This document shows, piece by piece, positions 12,001-24,745 of a stretch of 64,000 bases of DNA. Source of the stretch: Mya arenaria (taxonomy: Eukaryota > Mollusca > Bivalvia > Myida > Myidae); the NCBI RefSeq assembly GCF_026914265.1, contig NC_069132.1, positions 35,520,932 to 35,584,931 of the forward strand, read 5' to 3'. The number at the start of each line of letters is the position of its first letter. The first letter of the stretch is position 1. The notes below the pieces were generated by a model. It had not been told where the DNA came from. It ran no database searches and was given only the letters and a program-made list of their open reading frames with translations. The position numbers and the translations under genes are program-made.

Positions 12001-12102
12001 ATGGAGATGCAACAGGGTAGAGTCCTCCAGGGCAATTTAGAGTTGCTGCTTCATGTTACATCAGATTTGGTTACTGAAGAAGCCAAAAAATGGCGGATAT
12101 AG
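12001..12102 (+). other. Candidate exon, unidentified gene
   Basis: The segment starts right after GAAATTACAG. One frame is open for 33 codons from an ATG at 12001 and ends at TAG (12100-12102). A donor-like GTGAGT follows at 12112. The composition is richer in G than the surroundings and the peptide looks helical with charged residues, but no family is recognised. Confidence 0.2.
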
Positions 12103-12479
12103 CAAAACTTGTGAGTATTAATTATGCAAAATGAAAATTTAAAACATAAATTAAAGCAAGAAATTTCGTAAATACCCATACAGCAAGTTCATATGAAGTT
12201 GTACCTCAGAATTGCATCTTGGAATTGGATGTTCAGTTTATAATTGTAAACTAAAAGTTCTTTTAAAAGTGGTTAATAGGAAACATACCTTTAAAAAAAG
12301 AGTTAAGCTTAAGTCAAATTACAGAAATTTGGAAAACAGGTTGAGCTTTTTCGATGGAAGTATACAATACGTATAGATGCATTGCTCATGTTGCCGTATA
12401 GATGCATCTATACATTGCTCATGTGGCCGCATAAAGTGGCCTGAGATATTCAATAAAGTGTACCTGACTTGACTTGACG

Positions 12480-13270
12480 ATAGAAACATAGTTTCAAAGG
12501 CTGTTTTCGGGTGGGCTGTCAGAAATTACGACATGTGTGTTGGTGGGAATCATCATTCAATATTGTCCGATTAATTACTTTAGAAGCCTTCATTCGATCA
12601 TCACCAAATTTGGTCAGAATATCTATGGGAATATCTATGGGCATATTATCTTGGTCAAGCTCATTGACCAGCCATATAGCCCTATTCACACCAGAGTTAT
12701 CGCTATTTTATTATGGAAATAAACTTTTATTTGTTTTGTCCGTTAAATAACATTAAAGCCTTTGTACAATCATCACCATATTTGGTCACAATGTGTATTG
12801 ACATAATATCTCGGAAAGTTTCGATAATCCACCATATCGCATTGTATTCACTCACTCGAGAGTTATCACCCTTCAATTATAGAGATGACCTAAAATCAGT
12901 TGTGTTCCCTTTGTCCAATCACGAATTTATTTCAGAATATGTATGGGCATAATATCTTGGACAAGTTTGATGACCAGTTTATCAACAAAGTCACTCAAGA
13001 GTTATCGCCCTTTAGATATATATATTATCTAGTATTTTTATCACTCGAGAGTAATCACGCTTCAAATATAGAGATGACTTAAAATCATTCGTGTTCCCTT
13101 TGTCCAATCACGAATTTATTTCAGAATGTGTATGGGCATAATATCTTGGACAAGTTTGATGACCAGTTTATCAACAGTCACTCAAGAGTTATCGCCCTTT
13201 AGATATAGATATTATCTAAAATGTGTCTTGTCCGATCAATATTAAAACTGGAGAAGCCTTTGTCCATCAT
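12480..13270. repeat. Tandem units with GAGTTATCGCCCTT signature
   Basis: Four to five diverged units of about 150-200 bp share a CCTTTGTCCAATCA-like block, a CAGAATATGTATGGGCATAA block, an ATATCTTGGACAAGTTTGAT block and a GAGTTATCGCCCTTTA block. The two units near 12900 and 13090 are close to identical over about 100 bp. The open frames across it are repeat artefacts. Confidence 0.6.
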
Positions 13271-13631
13271 CACTGAATCAGAATGTGAATAGTCTCTTTG
13301 GGGAACAGCACAAATAGCAACGATGAATTTAAGGCAATTTTATTATGATTCATCACTCAGGAAATTAATAACAAAAAGATATTGTTAAAAAGTTTATTTT
13401 TAATTCGCAATGATACCAAAATTATTAAATTAATAAAGAATTAAAAAAGTGAGACCTAGGGTCGTGTTTTTCATACCTGCGCCACTGTGCGATATTGCGC
13501 GATTTTCAAAGACGACTTTGAATATTAGCATTTATCACATTAGAAATTAAAAATCAAAACATTTTCGAAAATCTCGTTGTTTCTTCTTTACAACGATACT
13601 AAAGTTTATTAAGTTGGCAAAGAATTGTATA

Positions 13632-13723
13632 GGATAGATCACGAGTAGCTGTTTGATATGGAATTTATCAGCGAGCGTAGCGAGTTGATAATTCCATATC
13701 AAACGGCTACTCGTGATCTATCC
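13632..13723. repeat. Near-perfect 92-bp palindrome (hairpin)
   Basis: The left arm starts GGATAGATCACGAGTAGC and the right arm ends with its complement GCTACTCGTGATCTATCC. The arms match for about 40 bp with one mismatch and one length difference, around a GCGAGCGTAGCGAG loop that is itself partly self-complementary. It is flanked by direct-repeat-like AGACC...GGTCGTGTTTTTC blocks at about 13451 and 13983, so it may be the core of a foldback-type element. Confidence 0.65.
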
Positions 13724-14589
13724 GACTTAGACAACAGAAAGTGTATTGCTTGTTTCTCAGTCCGATACCATACATTTGTATGAGAAAAATGTCAGGAAAT
13801 CACAGGAAACAAACATTTCTGTATTATTAAGAACGTCCTTGTTACATAAGAAGGTTGACGATTTGCACGAGATTTACCAGTTGAAATATCCGACAGAAAA
13901 ACAGTTGTGTGTGAGATTTATCAAACACTTTTGCAGGCCTATGATTGGCCGGCTGGAGGTAGCTGTTGTCTAAAAAAAAGGTAGACCCTTTGGTCGTGTT
14001 TTTCTAACCTATGCCTCTGTAGAGGCGTTTTATGGCCGGATTTTATACATACCATCGTACAAGTCCGCCATACCGATATACTCGTGTGTGAGTTATCACT
14101 TAGTAACAAATAACCTGAAGTCGGTTTTTTTTCAATAATATTATAAGCTTCTGTCCATTTGTCATCAAATTTAATTTCAGAATGTGCAAGGGAACAACTC
14201 GGATTTGGTTTCCAGCCACGTCAACCACGCCAATCCAGAGACTCTGACAGTGGTGTGATATTTTTCAGCCCAAATATTCTGGAAATTTGTTAGGAAGGTT
14301 GTTTTAATGATTATGTTCACTATGATATTGCTTTATTCATAAATCCATTTAAATAGTTTAAAGATTACTGACAAATCATGAACATTGTGTGATATTCCAA
14401 GAAATTAAAGCTGAATATAAGAGTTTCAATACTTTAATTGTCAAAATGGACATGCTTTGTTAACAAATAAAACACAAATGTTAATAGTGTAAAAATAAAT
14501 GTAAAATTGAGCCCTTGTTTCATTGTGCACTTTATATATGTGAAAGGTACAGGACTCGTTTTAGAATATCCCCGTTCCACAAAGTGAAG

Positions 14590-15030
14590 ACCGTGCTGTA
14601 TAAATGTTGGTGGTACGGGCATTGTCACGGCCGACCTTCAGTTCGTCCGTACCTCAGTCCATCAGTCGGTCCATTCCGTTTTTTTCCGGTCCATATCTTT
14701 CTAGGTCATGGCATAAGTTACCACCATGGCATGACGATGTGTCGCGCACATGACCTGTGTCCCTACCTTTAATGTCAAGGTCAAAGCAACCTTCTGAACT
14801 TATGTTAACATGTACGCCGGTCCCTCGCGTTTTTGTTCGGTCCATATCTGTCTCATGGTCCGATTTAAAACATGCATGCGCGCACACACACACGCACGCA
14901 CACGCACGCACACTTTGAAGTAGTGACCACCATATACCAGAAGTATGTGTTTCGCACAAAACCCGTATCCCTACCTTTTTGTTTTAAGATATTCATAGAC
15001 TTTTTTACAATTGCCCCTCCTTCTAGGTCA
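14590..15030. repeat. Dispersed bivalve repeat with CA/CG dinucleotide run
   Basis: Two diverged units share CGGTCCAT and GGTCCATATCT blocks and a GTGTCCCTACCTTT-like block. An alternating ACAC/GCAC run lies at 14879-14914. Frames crossing it on both strands are artefacts. Confidence 0.5.
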
Positions 15031-15839
15031 TTCATAACCAATGCGGTGATAGTAGCGTGAAATAGAACAGCCATTCTCAATAAGGCAAGAATATCATACT
15101 TTTGGATTTAGACAACATTAAAGTGTTTAGTAGTTAACTATTTGAAACATTAATAATTATGGGACTTTTATGGTGGATATTTTAACCTTTTATCAATATA
15201 TTGAAAACATTATGCGATAAGTTCAATCAACCAATCACACGACAACAAAGCCGTAATAAAGTGACCATTAGCGTCATTAATGCTAACTATTGAAAATTTT
15301 GATCTTCAAAGACGACATTTTAGCAAATATTAACAGTTGCTGAAGATTTACTGCTTTCATTATCTTGGTTTTAATACTCCTAATGATTGGCCATTCTTTA
15401 TTTTGTCATATATAAAAGTGCATTTTACAAAAAGACGAGCGAATCCCTTTGAATTAAGCAACTTTAAATCCATTTTCGTTACAATTATAAAAGCAAAAAC
15501 AAAGAAAATAACTCATTTTATCCAGAACAAAAAAAACCGGGATTTTCATTCTATAGTGGGATAATTTCAAGTTTCGAAAAATTACATCTTTATTCAAAAT
15601 ATGAGTATAAGTGCCAGTTTTATAGGTTTCAGCTATTTGCAACACTGCTATTTGCCGTAAATCCTTATACTTTTTTAATATGATACTTCTTATGTTAAAT
15701 ATATATTTAATTTCATTGATATATGTCGGTGAAGTAGGGCATGGACCAGTATCCGAACGTCAATTACTCGTATATAAATTTCACGCTGCAGAATAAACAT
15801 ATGACAGAAAAGTAATTACACAGTTTATTCTTTATTTAA

Positions 15840-16549
15840 AGGGACTAGACACCAGATGGTCCAAAATTCGGCAAGTACAGTATTTCCTTAAAACAAGCAT
15901 AGTTATCAATACCAGCTAGTATGTGGCCTACAATACTGCATTTATCATGATTTAAAAATAACAACAATATTGTCGGCCCACACGCAGCTTCAGCTGTTAT
16001 TCGCGATTTAAAATAGCGTGGATTGGTTTCCCCCGTTTAAAAAAGAGATGAATGTTTTTTTTCGGAACACCTTGCAAGTCACGTGATTTTTTCAGACACT
16101 AACTTGTCAGTAAGCATTAAAGCCAACTCCTGTCATTTTCAGCAGACGGACAGTGTAAATCTTTCAAAAGTTTCATGCAATCAATTTCATCAATGATGTT
16201 AATCTGAGCTCTGTGTTGAGCTTTGTTTAGGAGCATTTTATTCGCCTCCTGGCATTGTTCGTCATTATAGGAAGCCATGAAGTGCGTATATTTGGCATGT
16301 TTATGTTACGTGATGAGTGATGATAAATATATTTCACTTTTTCTGGGATTTACAGGGTACTGTAGACAAACCCAGTAGATTTTCGAATTGGAAAAATACA
16401 CAAAAGATGCGAGAAATAAATGTGTCGTTAGCGCTAAGATACATCAGTAAGTAGGATTCAGTGTATTTTTCATAACGATATCAATTTTATTTACGTTTTT
16501 GATAATTTTCATTTTTTCTTACAAGTGTTTCATTAGGTATCTAGTTCCT
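15840..16549. mobile_element. TTAA-flanked MITE (Kolobok/piggyBac-like target)
   Basis: The ends are AGGGACTAGACACC and GGTATCTAGTTCCT, an inverted repeat with two mismatches. TTAA lies directly outside each end (15836-15839 and 16550-16553). The 710-bp interior has no long reading frame. A TTAA target with an AGGG start suggests a Kolobok- or piggyBac-type source; that assignment is inference. Confidence 0.7.
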
Positions 16550-16602
16550 TTAAAACATATCAAAGAAGCTATGTTGTCTGGGAGACGAACAAGTGCAGGT
16601 TC

Positions 16603-16960
16603 GAAAATATAGTAACCGATCTGTCTTCCAGTCTTTCTCCACGGTTTCCGATCAATAATGTGCATGCTTGAACCCAGGGACCCCAAACTTTGTAGGCAGG
16701 GGGTCATCACCAGCTGATGGACTCTATTGATTTTTAGGTCAGTGGGCCAAAGCTCAAGGTCATTATGGCATGAAGCTAAAAGTCTGTTTCAGATCAAAAA
16801 CAGAATAATGCTTGGGTCAAGGGACCTCAAATTTGAAAGGCCTGTTGGTAATTACCGGTAAATGAGCCCTATAAATTTTAATGTCAGTAAGTTAAATGTC
16901 AAGGTCGTTGTGACCTTGAGATTTAAAACCATTTCCGATGAATAACTGTAAACAAGAGGG
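16603..16960. repeat. Diverged GGTCAAGGTC-type dispersed repeat at the duplication edge
   Basis: Two diverged units share a CAAACTTTGTAGGCAGG / CAAATTTGAAAGGCC-like block, a CACCAGCTGATGGACTCTAT block and a TCAAGGTC block. An imperfect palindrome AAGGTCGTTGTGACCTT lies at 16901. Unit 2 (40735-41030) lacks about 69 bp of the second unit. Confidence 0.55.
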
Positions 16961-17159
16961 CCCTATATCACTAACGTGATAAAATGACCAACAAGTCGGT
17001 GGTTATAAAGGACTTTGATGCCTAGGAAGTAAGAGGTTGCTGAGAAATTTGATGGTTGATAAGGTTGTTCCTTGTTAAGGCAAATCAAAAGTTTTACAAG
17101 GGAAGTTAAGACATTGTCAGCCGGTTGTTTCCAGGGACAATGGATGTGATGGCAAAGGA

Positions 17160-18480
17160 AGCGTTGATATGGCAATACATGTAGGTAGTTGCTAAAGAAG
17201 AAAGTAGTTCATGAGGAAATCATTGGTTTCTAAGGAAGTCATTGGTGGCTAAAGTAGTTGTGGTTGCTAAGGAAGTAAGTGGTTGAAAAAGATGTAATTG
17301 GTTGCTATGGATGAAAGTATTTGCTTATGTAATTATTGATTTCTAAGGTGGTCATTGGTTGCTAGAGAAGTTAATAATTCCTACGAAAATCATTGTTTGA
17401 TATGGATGATAGGATTTGGTAACGAAGTCATTGAATGCTTAGAAAGTCTGTGTTGCTAAGAGAGGTAATGGATGTTTAGGAAGTCATTATATGCTGAGGA
17501 AAATTGTTTGTAAGGAAGTCATATGTTGGTATGGATAAACCCGGTTACTAAGAAGTGAAAGGTCGCTAAGGAAGTCATTGTTCCTAAGACAGAAAGTGCT
17601 TGCTTAGGAGTGATTGGTTCCTACGGAAGTAAGTTTATGTAATATATCGGATTTCTTAGGTAGTCATTGGTTTTATGGAAGTCATTTGTTGCTAAGGATG
17701 TCATTGGTGACAGGTCGTAAATGGTTGCTCAGGAAGTAATTTGTCGCTTGGATAGTCATTGGTTGCTAAGGAATATATATTTGTTGCTAAGAAACTTATT
17801 GGTTGCTAAGAAGTCATTGATTGCTATGATTAAAGGTAATTTCTATGGGGGCAAAGGAAGTCATTGTTAACTAAGATGTTAAATGGATACCCGGGAATTT
17901 TCTGATGTTAATGCAGTCATTAGTATATAAGGAGGTCATTGGTTAATAAGGAGGTCATTGTTTGCTATGATTGAAAGTTTTTGCTTAGGTTATCATTTGT
18001 AACTTTTGATTGGTTGCTAAGAAAGTCACTGGTTGCTACGAATGTAAGAAGTTCCTTAGGACGTAAGTAATTGCTAGGGAAGTCATTGGTTGCTAAAAAA
18101 GTTCGTAGTCGCTTAGTTAAAAAGCGGTTGCCAAGGAGGACATTAGTTGCTAATGACTAAAATGGCTTTTAAAGAAGTCATTGGTTTCCAAGGTCATTTG
18201 TTGCTAATAAAGAAAGTGGTTGCTGAGGAAGTCATTGGTTGCTATAGAAGTCATTGGTTGCTTAGTAAGTGGCTGTTAAGTCATTGGTTACCACGAAAGT
18301 AATTAGATGTTAAGGAGGTATAGCTGGTTCTTGGAAAGAAAGTCAAGGAAGAAAGGTAAGAAGTCATTGGTTGATAAGGAAATCATTGGTAGCTTAGTGA
18401 ATAAGTTGTTAATAAACTTTGAACTTGAACTTGTTAATATAAAGGCCAAGGATGTCATTCTTTGCTAAGGAAGTCGTTGG
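17160..18480. repeat. Degenerate ~20-bp minisatellite, unit 1
   Basis: About 1.3 kb is made of variants of GGTTGCTAAGGAAGTCATT. Units diverge in sequence and length and no frame stays open. The same tract is at 41225-42590 in unit 2, with a net length difference of about 35 bp. Confidence 0.85.
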
Positions 18481-18487
18481 TTGCTTA

Positions 18488-19250
18488 GATGTAGGTAGTC
18501 ACTCACCACTACACGAGGCCACAGACCAACTATCAAAGGTCTTGGTCTTGTGGTTTCAGAGAGGATTTTCGAAAAGTTTATTTATGAATATATAGCAATC
18601 CTGGGACCCCCAGGGCAGGGCCAGCTTCGACCTAAGAGGCATACTTTTAACAATATTTATGAAAAAAAACTACTTCATAAGGCTACATACCAACAATCAA
18701 AGATCAGGGCCATGCGGTTTCAGAAAACAATATTTTTAAAAAATTTACCTTAAGAATATAGAAATCATGTGACCCCTGGATGGGGTCAGCTTTGACCACA
18801 GGGACAAAATTTGGCCTTGCGGGTTCAGAGAAGACTTTCAAAATGTTTAGTCTACAAGGATATAGCAAACCTGATACCCCGGGCGGGCCAGGTTTGGACC
18901 CAGGAGCATTATTTGAACAATTTTGTCGAAGAACCATTACATAAGACATGATAAGACTACATACCAAATATTAAAGATCTTGGCAATGTGGTTTCCGGGA
19001 AGAATATTTTTAAAAAAACTAGATAAGTATAGAGAAACACTGGACAACCCCAGGGACATACTATAAACCCTCTTGGTGGAGACATAAATTAAACAATTTT
19101 TGGTGAAGTACCACTACATATGAGGCTCCATGCCAAATATCAAGGGACCTTATGGTTTTAGACAAGAAGATTCTAAATTGTTGAAGACGGACGACGGACA
19201 TCCGTCACAATAACTCACATTGAGCACATCGTGTTCAGATAAGCTAATTA
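18488..19250. repeat. Dispersed repeat with ~165-bp internal units, unit 1
   Basis: Four diverged units share CTACATACCAA, ATCAAAGATC, GCGGTTTCAGA and GACCCCTGGATGGGG-like blocks, ending in a GACGGACGACGGACATCCGTC hallmark near 19190. The unit-2 counterpart (42592-43310) lacks about 50 bp present at 18590-18640. No coding sequence is seen. Confidence 0.55.
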
Positions 19251-19842
19251 TCGAGTGAAAAAATGCTGTACACCTATAGTGAGTAAAAACATGTAACCAC
19301 ATAAGTTGAAATTGTTCTGTACTAAAGCTGTTTCAAAAGCTGTCAAATAGGCTTATACTATATGTAGGATGAGGATGAGGGATGAGGTTATATTCAGTAT
19401 GTATTTAATTTGAAACAAGTACATGTGTCTTTTTGTGTGAAAGGTCATATCAAGTAACTGATTAGTTGTATGTTGTGTTGGTGGCGATAATAAATGATAT
19501 AAATACTATTTTGGTTCATTAACTTTTATGATAGTTTCAAACTTGTATCGAATTAAGAGTAGTCAAGATTTATCGAACACTTAAAAGCAAGTATTTTGGC
19601 TAAATGAAATAAGATACTTAAGCATGTTGCACTGAAGATTTAATGAGAAATTTAGGCATGAGTCACCATGTCAACTTAAATGACAACCACTAGACGATAT
19701 GGGCATTTAAAGCAATCATTACATGTCAATGATTGTAGTTGTGTGATAACAAAGGTTATAATACATGCAGTTTTTTGCGATCACGCGCATCAACAATTTG
19801 AACTTCCCTGATTTTAAAGATAATTTCATTTTTGGAAAATAA

Positions 19843-19865
19843 AGTGGGCGGATGTCTGATATAAA
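19843..19865 (+). promoter_or_regulatory. Putative core promoter of gene A1
   Basis: A GTGGGCGG GC-box-like motif (19845) and a TATAAA (19860-19865) stand 79 bp upstream of the ATG of gene A1. Spacing and sequence are kept in unit 2 (TATAAA at 43921, ATG at 44000). Promoter status is inferred from motif and position only. Confidence 0.4.
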
Positions 19866-19938
19866 TTCAGTATAACTTGAGGTTTGTAACAATTAGTACG
19901 CATTTGAAACATTGCATTGAAAACACATAGTTCTCAAC

Positions 19939-22860
19939 ATGGCATCAAAAGATGCACAACCTTCCACACACTCATTGGAGAGTGCCTCAGAGTTTGAGAA
20001 TGACTTTGACTGCGATATTTGCCTTGAGGACAATAAGAAAATCGAGGCCAAGTTCTGCTGCGTGGACTGCTCCAAGTGTTACTGTGATAAATGTGTCATT
20101 TATCATAATAGAATGCTTAATAAGCATACAGTGCTTGATCGTAGCGATGTGAACAAGTGGGTGAGCCAGGCAAACGCGTTTGCGAGGTGTGGCCTTCACC
20201 CGAGAAATGTCGTTGAGATGGTTTGTGAAATTCACGGAGAGCTTTGCTGTAACGTCTGCGTCACTTTCAACCATAAGTATGTGCTTTCCATTTTCTTGAT
20301 AAAATAATGTTGTATGATTAATTTCTTATTACATATCGCATATATCATACTCGAAGCATGCAGCCCTGCATATTACATATAGGCAGAATTTAATAATTAC
20401 TAGGGATGCAAACGAATCGCAAAATTGATATTCGAATACTCGGCAATTCTTTCAATCGAATATTCGATTACCCAAATACATCTGTTAGAAGTTGTAGTAA
20501 ACTAGTAATATTGTTGTTATGCACCAATGGAGAGTCTTTCCGTTAGACGAGCATCCTCATTCTGGGATGGATCACTACTAAATATATATATATGGAAAAC
20601 CCAAACCAACTCGGGAACTAGTAAATTATAAAGAGAAAACATATGTGAATTTGATTCTTCTGTTTAACATCAATAGAGGAAATATATCCTAAATGGTTAT
20701 ACTATTCAGTTACATTTCAAAGCACGAACAGTGCATCGAGACATTGAAAACAGTTAAAAGCACATACCTGTAACTGCATTATTGAAGCACATGTCAAATA
20801 TAGTATCACGGCGATTTAAGCAATGTTGCACAGCTTAATTGCAACCAGAGTCCAATACAACACATTAGAGTGAAGGCCGATTCCTTAAATCCTTAATTGG
20901 CAAAGGAATTTAAATTTACTGAAAATAACTTTAATTGTTGGTGTCACTTGTTTAATAGCCACTTTTTATACTATACGACGATATGTCCCTAAATGCAGAT
21001 GGCGCGTGTATAGTGCATTGTCATCATATGCACACATCCAGCATTATGGGCCAATCGTTGTAAGACAAACTAACTTTATATACAACAACAGTGTTGTAGG
21101 CAAAAGGTTGTTGTTGTTTTTCATTCTATTTATTCAACATTAATTTTTCGAATATTAGAATACCGACTTTGACATTCGAATACCAAAAGTTTGATCGAAT
21201 ATTCGAATATTCGTTTGCATCCCTAAATTAATTACCATCAAGGTGCTGTGTAACTTATTCGAATTAAATAAGGGTAGCGGTATATAAACATGACATGAGC
21301 AGGATTGCTGTGAACATAATGGTGACGTACACGATGTTTATATTTAACATTAATCAGGTGAATTAAGTTTTAAGTAATGTGTAGCAGTGTTCAAATACGG
21401 ATTCAATGACTCCCTTCATGACAAAAATATTGTAAACATTATAATCATCAGTACAGAAATTTGAGCGTATACATCTCTTTAAATGCAATGCTATGACTAA
21501 GTAATGTATTAACTTTACCAACAGGATGTGCCGCAGCTTCCGCCAGGTAAAAGACCTGGCCAAGGGCATACATGAGATGGCTGACTTCAAGCAGCTTCCT
21601 GCCAATGTTAGCAAGCTGACATCCAACATAAACCAGGTCATACAGGACATGAAGAAAAAACAACAATCCGTGAAGGAATCTGGAAAGTCCATGCTGAGAG
21701 AGATAAATGCTCTGAGGTCAGCACTGAACCAGCTGCTAGATGAGCTGGAGAAAAGAACTGTGATACAGATGAAAAGTGGCCTGGCTGATCTGGATGACAC
21801 ACTGCAGAAGGATGTAGACTCCTGCACACGCATACATGACCAGATCAATGACTTTCTGGACAATATCCGGTCAAATGACAAAGGCAGCGAGCCAAACTCT
21901 TACATTTGTTACAGGAAATGCCAAGATAAGATGACAGAAGCCAACAGTCTGCTCCATAAGATGTCCAACAAAGCAGAGATGTCTGTGTCCTTTAATCCTG
22001 ATAATCGTGCTCAACAACTTTTGTCTGATTTAATGACATTGGGGGAGATTCAGACTATTGACACGCAGAAAGTTTTTACTGTGAAAACCAAGCATACATA
22101 TTCCGTTCGACAGAAGACAAATGATAAAACCTGTGATATTACTGGTATATCTGAGCTACCAGGAGGAGACATCATTCTGACAGACTCAAGTAACTCTCAA
22201 ATTAAGCTGTTGAGCAGTCAATTCGATGTGATAGCCAATTTGGAGGTTCCAAAGTATCCACAGGACATATGTCACACCACAGGGGACGAGCTTGCCGTAG
22301 CTGTAAACTGTGATGTAGATGAAAGATATGAGGTCCACTTTCTGACAGTGTCAACTGGCAAAATCAAGAAGATCAGGAAGTTCACAGTTGACCACTCGTG
22401 TTTCTCCATCAGACAACACCAGGGTCAGCTGTATATAGGCTCCCGCACTGCCCTGTACCTCTACACCACAGTTGGCCAGCTCATCACGACAGTTTATGAA
22501 AACACATCAGGATACATCACAGTGAACCGTTTTGCATTGAGCAGAGATGGCAGCAAGATCTACGTTCCAGCCTCAAGCAACCAAAAACTAATCACCATTG
22601 ACAGAAGAGGCAACATTCTGGCCACTCTGGATGACCCTGATTTTGTCTGGCCATGTGGTGTACATGTGAGTGAGAGTGGACATGTCTTTGTGTGCTCATA
22701 TGACTCCAACACAGTGTCGCAGGTTGACCTGGAAGGCAGAAAAAAGCTGGCTACTCTTGTCAGGGAGGGCAGACCAGAGTCAATCTGGTACAGCACACAT
22801 ACTAGCAGGCTCATTGTGGCGGGATCGCAAGATGATATTGTGGTGACGGAACTGCAATAG
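19939..22860 (+). CDS. RING-less TRIM-like protein A1 (B-box / coiled coil / NHL-like propeller)
   Basis: Two coding exons, 19939-20276 and 21525-22860, join through a GTATGT donor and an AACAG acceptor (phase 2) into 557 aa. Residues 25-63 form a B-box-like zinc site (C25, C28, C41, C44, C49, C52, H56, H63). Residues 84-115 form a B-box2 (C84, H87, C96, H99, C104, C107, H112, C115), with the last Cys supplied by exon 2. Residues about 120-225 are heptad-rich coiled coil. From about residue 300 to the end, repeats such as [19 protein letters not shown] and GYITVNRFALSRDG look like NHL/beta-propeller blades. No RING finger is present, so ubiquitin ligase activity should not be assumed. Proteins of this layout are greatly expanded in bivalves and often linked to innate immunity; that role is inferred. 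Confidence 0.85.
20401..21225. mobile_element. hAT-like non-autonomous element in the intron of gene A1
   Basis: The 825-bp segment starts TAGGGATGCAAACGAAT and ends ATTCGTTTGCATCCCTA, a 17-bp perfect inverted repeat, with many TTCGAATA motifs near both ends. ATAATTAC precedes it and AATTAATTACC follows, a possible degraded 8-bp target duplication. It has no transposase frame. It fills most of the 1248-bp intron and is present at the same place in unit 2. Confidence 0.75.
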
Positions 22861-24000
22861 TGTGGTTAAAGTTCCTTGTGTTTATAACAGAAGCTTAAAG
22901 AAGTGTGTTGTTTTCTTTACAAGAAATGTAGACCTTCTTGTGTTAAATGTAGACCTTCTTGCTGATGAAACCATCTGATGTAAAGAAGACGATATAAAAT
23001 TACAAGAGGGTCTCAAAAACCGTCAATATTGAAAATGCGACTAGAAAACGTCATTTTATCCAGAAAAGTAAAGTAATTCACAAAAAAATGTTCCAGAGTC
23101 AGTAAACAATCAATAGCACAACTACTTAACAAGCTCATCGGTTACCATCTTTAAAAACCTCTCGTGGACCAACATTTTGTCATCAATTGTTCAGACCTGA
23201 TATACGGTCCTCTGACTGCTAACTATAAATGGTCGAATGATAGACAATTATATATTAATTAATAGAATTACTCAAGGACATTTAGCTTTACTTAATTGAT
23301 TGCAGGTCTCAAATAGGAATCCCTCTAGTACTGAAGAAATCTACCCAGAGTAACCATATTCTTAAAAATTATAATTAACAATGTTGATATCCAGACATCA
23401 CCTCCACTTAGACCAACACAAAACTCTACCAGAGGTCACGAACGCCAATACATCCAATATCAGCAAATATATCATATATATCAGCATAAATTCTACCAAA
23501 TTTAATTGTTCTCTGGAACCGACTCACACCTGATGCCAGCCCACCATCGATTGGTTCCAGTGTGCCCTCGAAAGACAGGAGAGAATTAAGCCTTAACTGT
23601 GTGATGTTTTAGTCGTGTTTATTCATGCTGTATATAAGTATATATATATATATATATATCCCATATATATCCCATTGATGTTATTCGTTGTGATGTCTGT
23701 GGACATGTCAAATGAAGCTGTTTAACATGTTATCAGCTCAGTATCAAATCACTGATAACTGAAGGATTTGAGAACCTGAAGGACACTCGGTCTAATTTTT
23801 AAACTCAACTGTGGGTAAAAGGGTACATTTACACAGGCTTTATTTATCCTTTTGAACTTAATGTATAGAAAAAAATATTATTTGTTTGCACTATCTGTTT
23901 TGTTATGTTTATGTTACAGTTTGTGATATGTTTGGTTGTGAAGTTTTGAAAGATAATAAACATCATTAAAATAAACGACATTGAAATACCTCCAACCAAT
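22861..24000 (+). other. 3' flank of gene A1, likely 3' UTR
   Basis: No other gene is seen. An AATAAA at 23955-23960 is a plausible poly(A) signal, which would give a 3' UTR of about 1.1 kb. A TA microsatellite lies at about 23637-23660 and is slightly longer in unit 2 (47697-47721). Confidence 0.4.
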
Positions 24001-24099
24001 TTTCTTTTTCAAAGAAGGGGGTGCACATTCTAACTTGCCATACACTTCTAAACCTGTTTCGATTTTATTATAGTATCAAAATACGATTTCCTATGCAAC

Positions 24100-24745
24100 A
24101 TTTTAATCCCCTGCCGAAAGGCGACGGGGTTAAAATAGTGTGCGTGTCTGCATGTGGTTGGGGGAGGGGGGTCTTGTCCGGAGCATAATTTGACATGCAA
24201 CAGCTGTATATCATTGGGAATAAGTGCAGTGCACGTAAACCATAATTCTGTGATTAATTTTTCTACTTATTTTTTTCCCGGAGCATAACTAACCCCTGTT
24301 TAGTCTTTGAGGTATAGACTTCAAACTCATTTACATATTTATCTCTCACAGAGGAGAATTGCAGCGCACATAAACCATAACTCTGGCTGCAGTATTTTTG
24401 AGTACATGCCCTTTGTTAATTTCATACTTATTTCACACAAAACCTTTGAGGTAATAACTTCAAGCTTCATATACATATAGATCTTATCTAGGAGAAGTGC
24501 AGTCACCAGAAACCATAACTCTTGCTGCAGTATTTTTTAGTTATTTCCCTTTCTTAATTTTCAAGCTCATTTTTTGTCCAGGGCATAACTTTGAAAAGTC
24601 GTTAAGGTATTGACTTCAAACTTCAGATACAGATAGTTTTCATTGAGTGGAAGTGCAGCACACAGAAACTTTAACTGGCTGCAGTATTTTTAAGTTATTG
24701 CCCTTGTTGATTTTCATTGTTATCCTTTGACGTAAGGCGCAGATG
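24100..24745. repeat. Dispersed repeat with hairpin head and ~140-bp units
   Basis: It opens with a hairpin, ATTTTAATCCCCTGCC facing GGCGACGGGGTTAAAAT (24100-24136). Four diverged units follow, sharing CCGGAGCATAA, TTGAGGTATAGACTTCAAAC and GGCTGCAGTATTTTT-like blocks. It is the same at 48164-48810. No coding capacity. Confidence 0.6.

Noticed and set aside
13746-13973. Frame of 75 codons after the palindrome
   Set aside because: It is flanked by repeat blocks, has no recognisable domain and no splice or promoter support.
14181-14258. Exon-like segment after TTAATTTCAG with 25 open codons
   Set aside because: Its upstream part matches the CCTTTGTCC...CAGAATGTG repeat family seen at 12900-13270, so the acceptor look is probably chance.
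21363-21881. Minus-strand frame of 172 codons (and its twin at 45421-45939)
   Set aside because: It lies antisense to exon 2 of gene A, whose frame is longer, spliced and domain-bearing.
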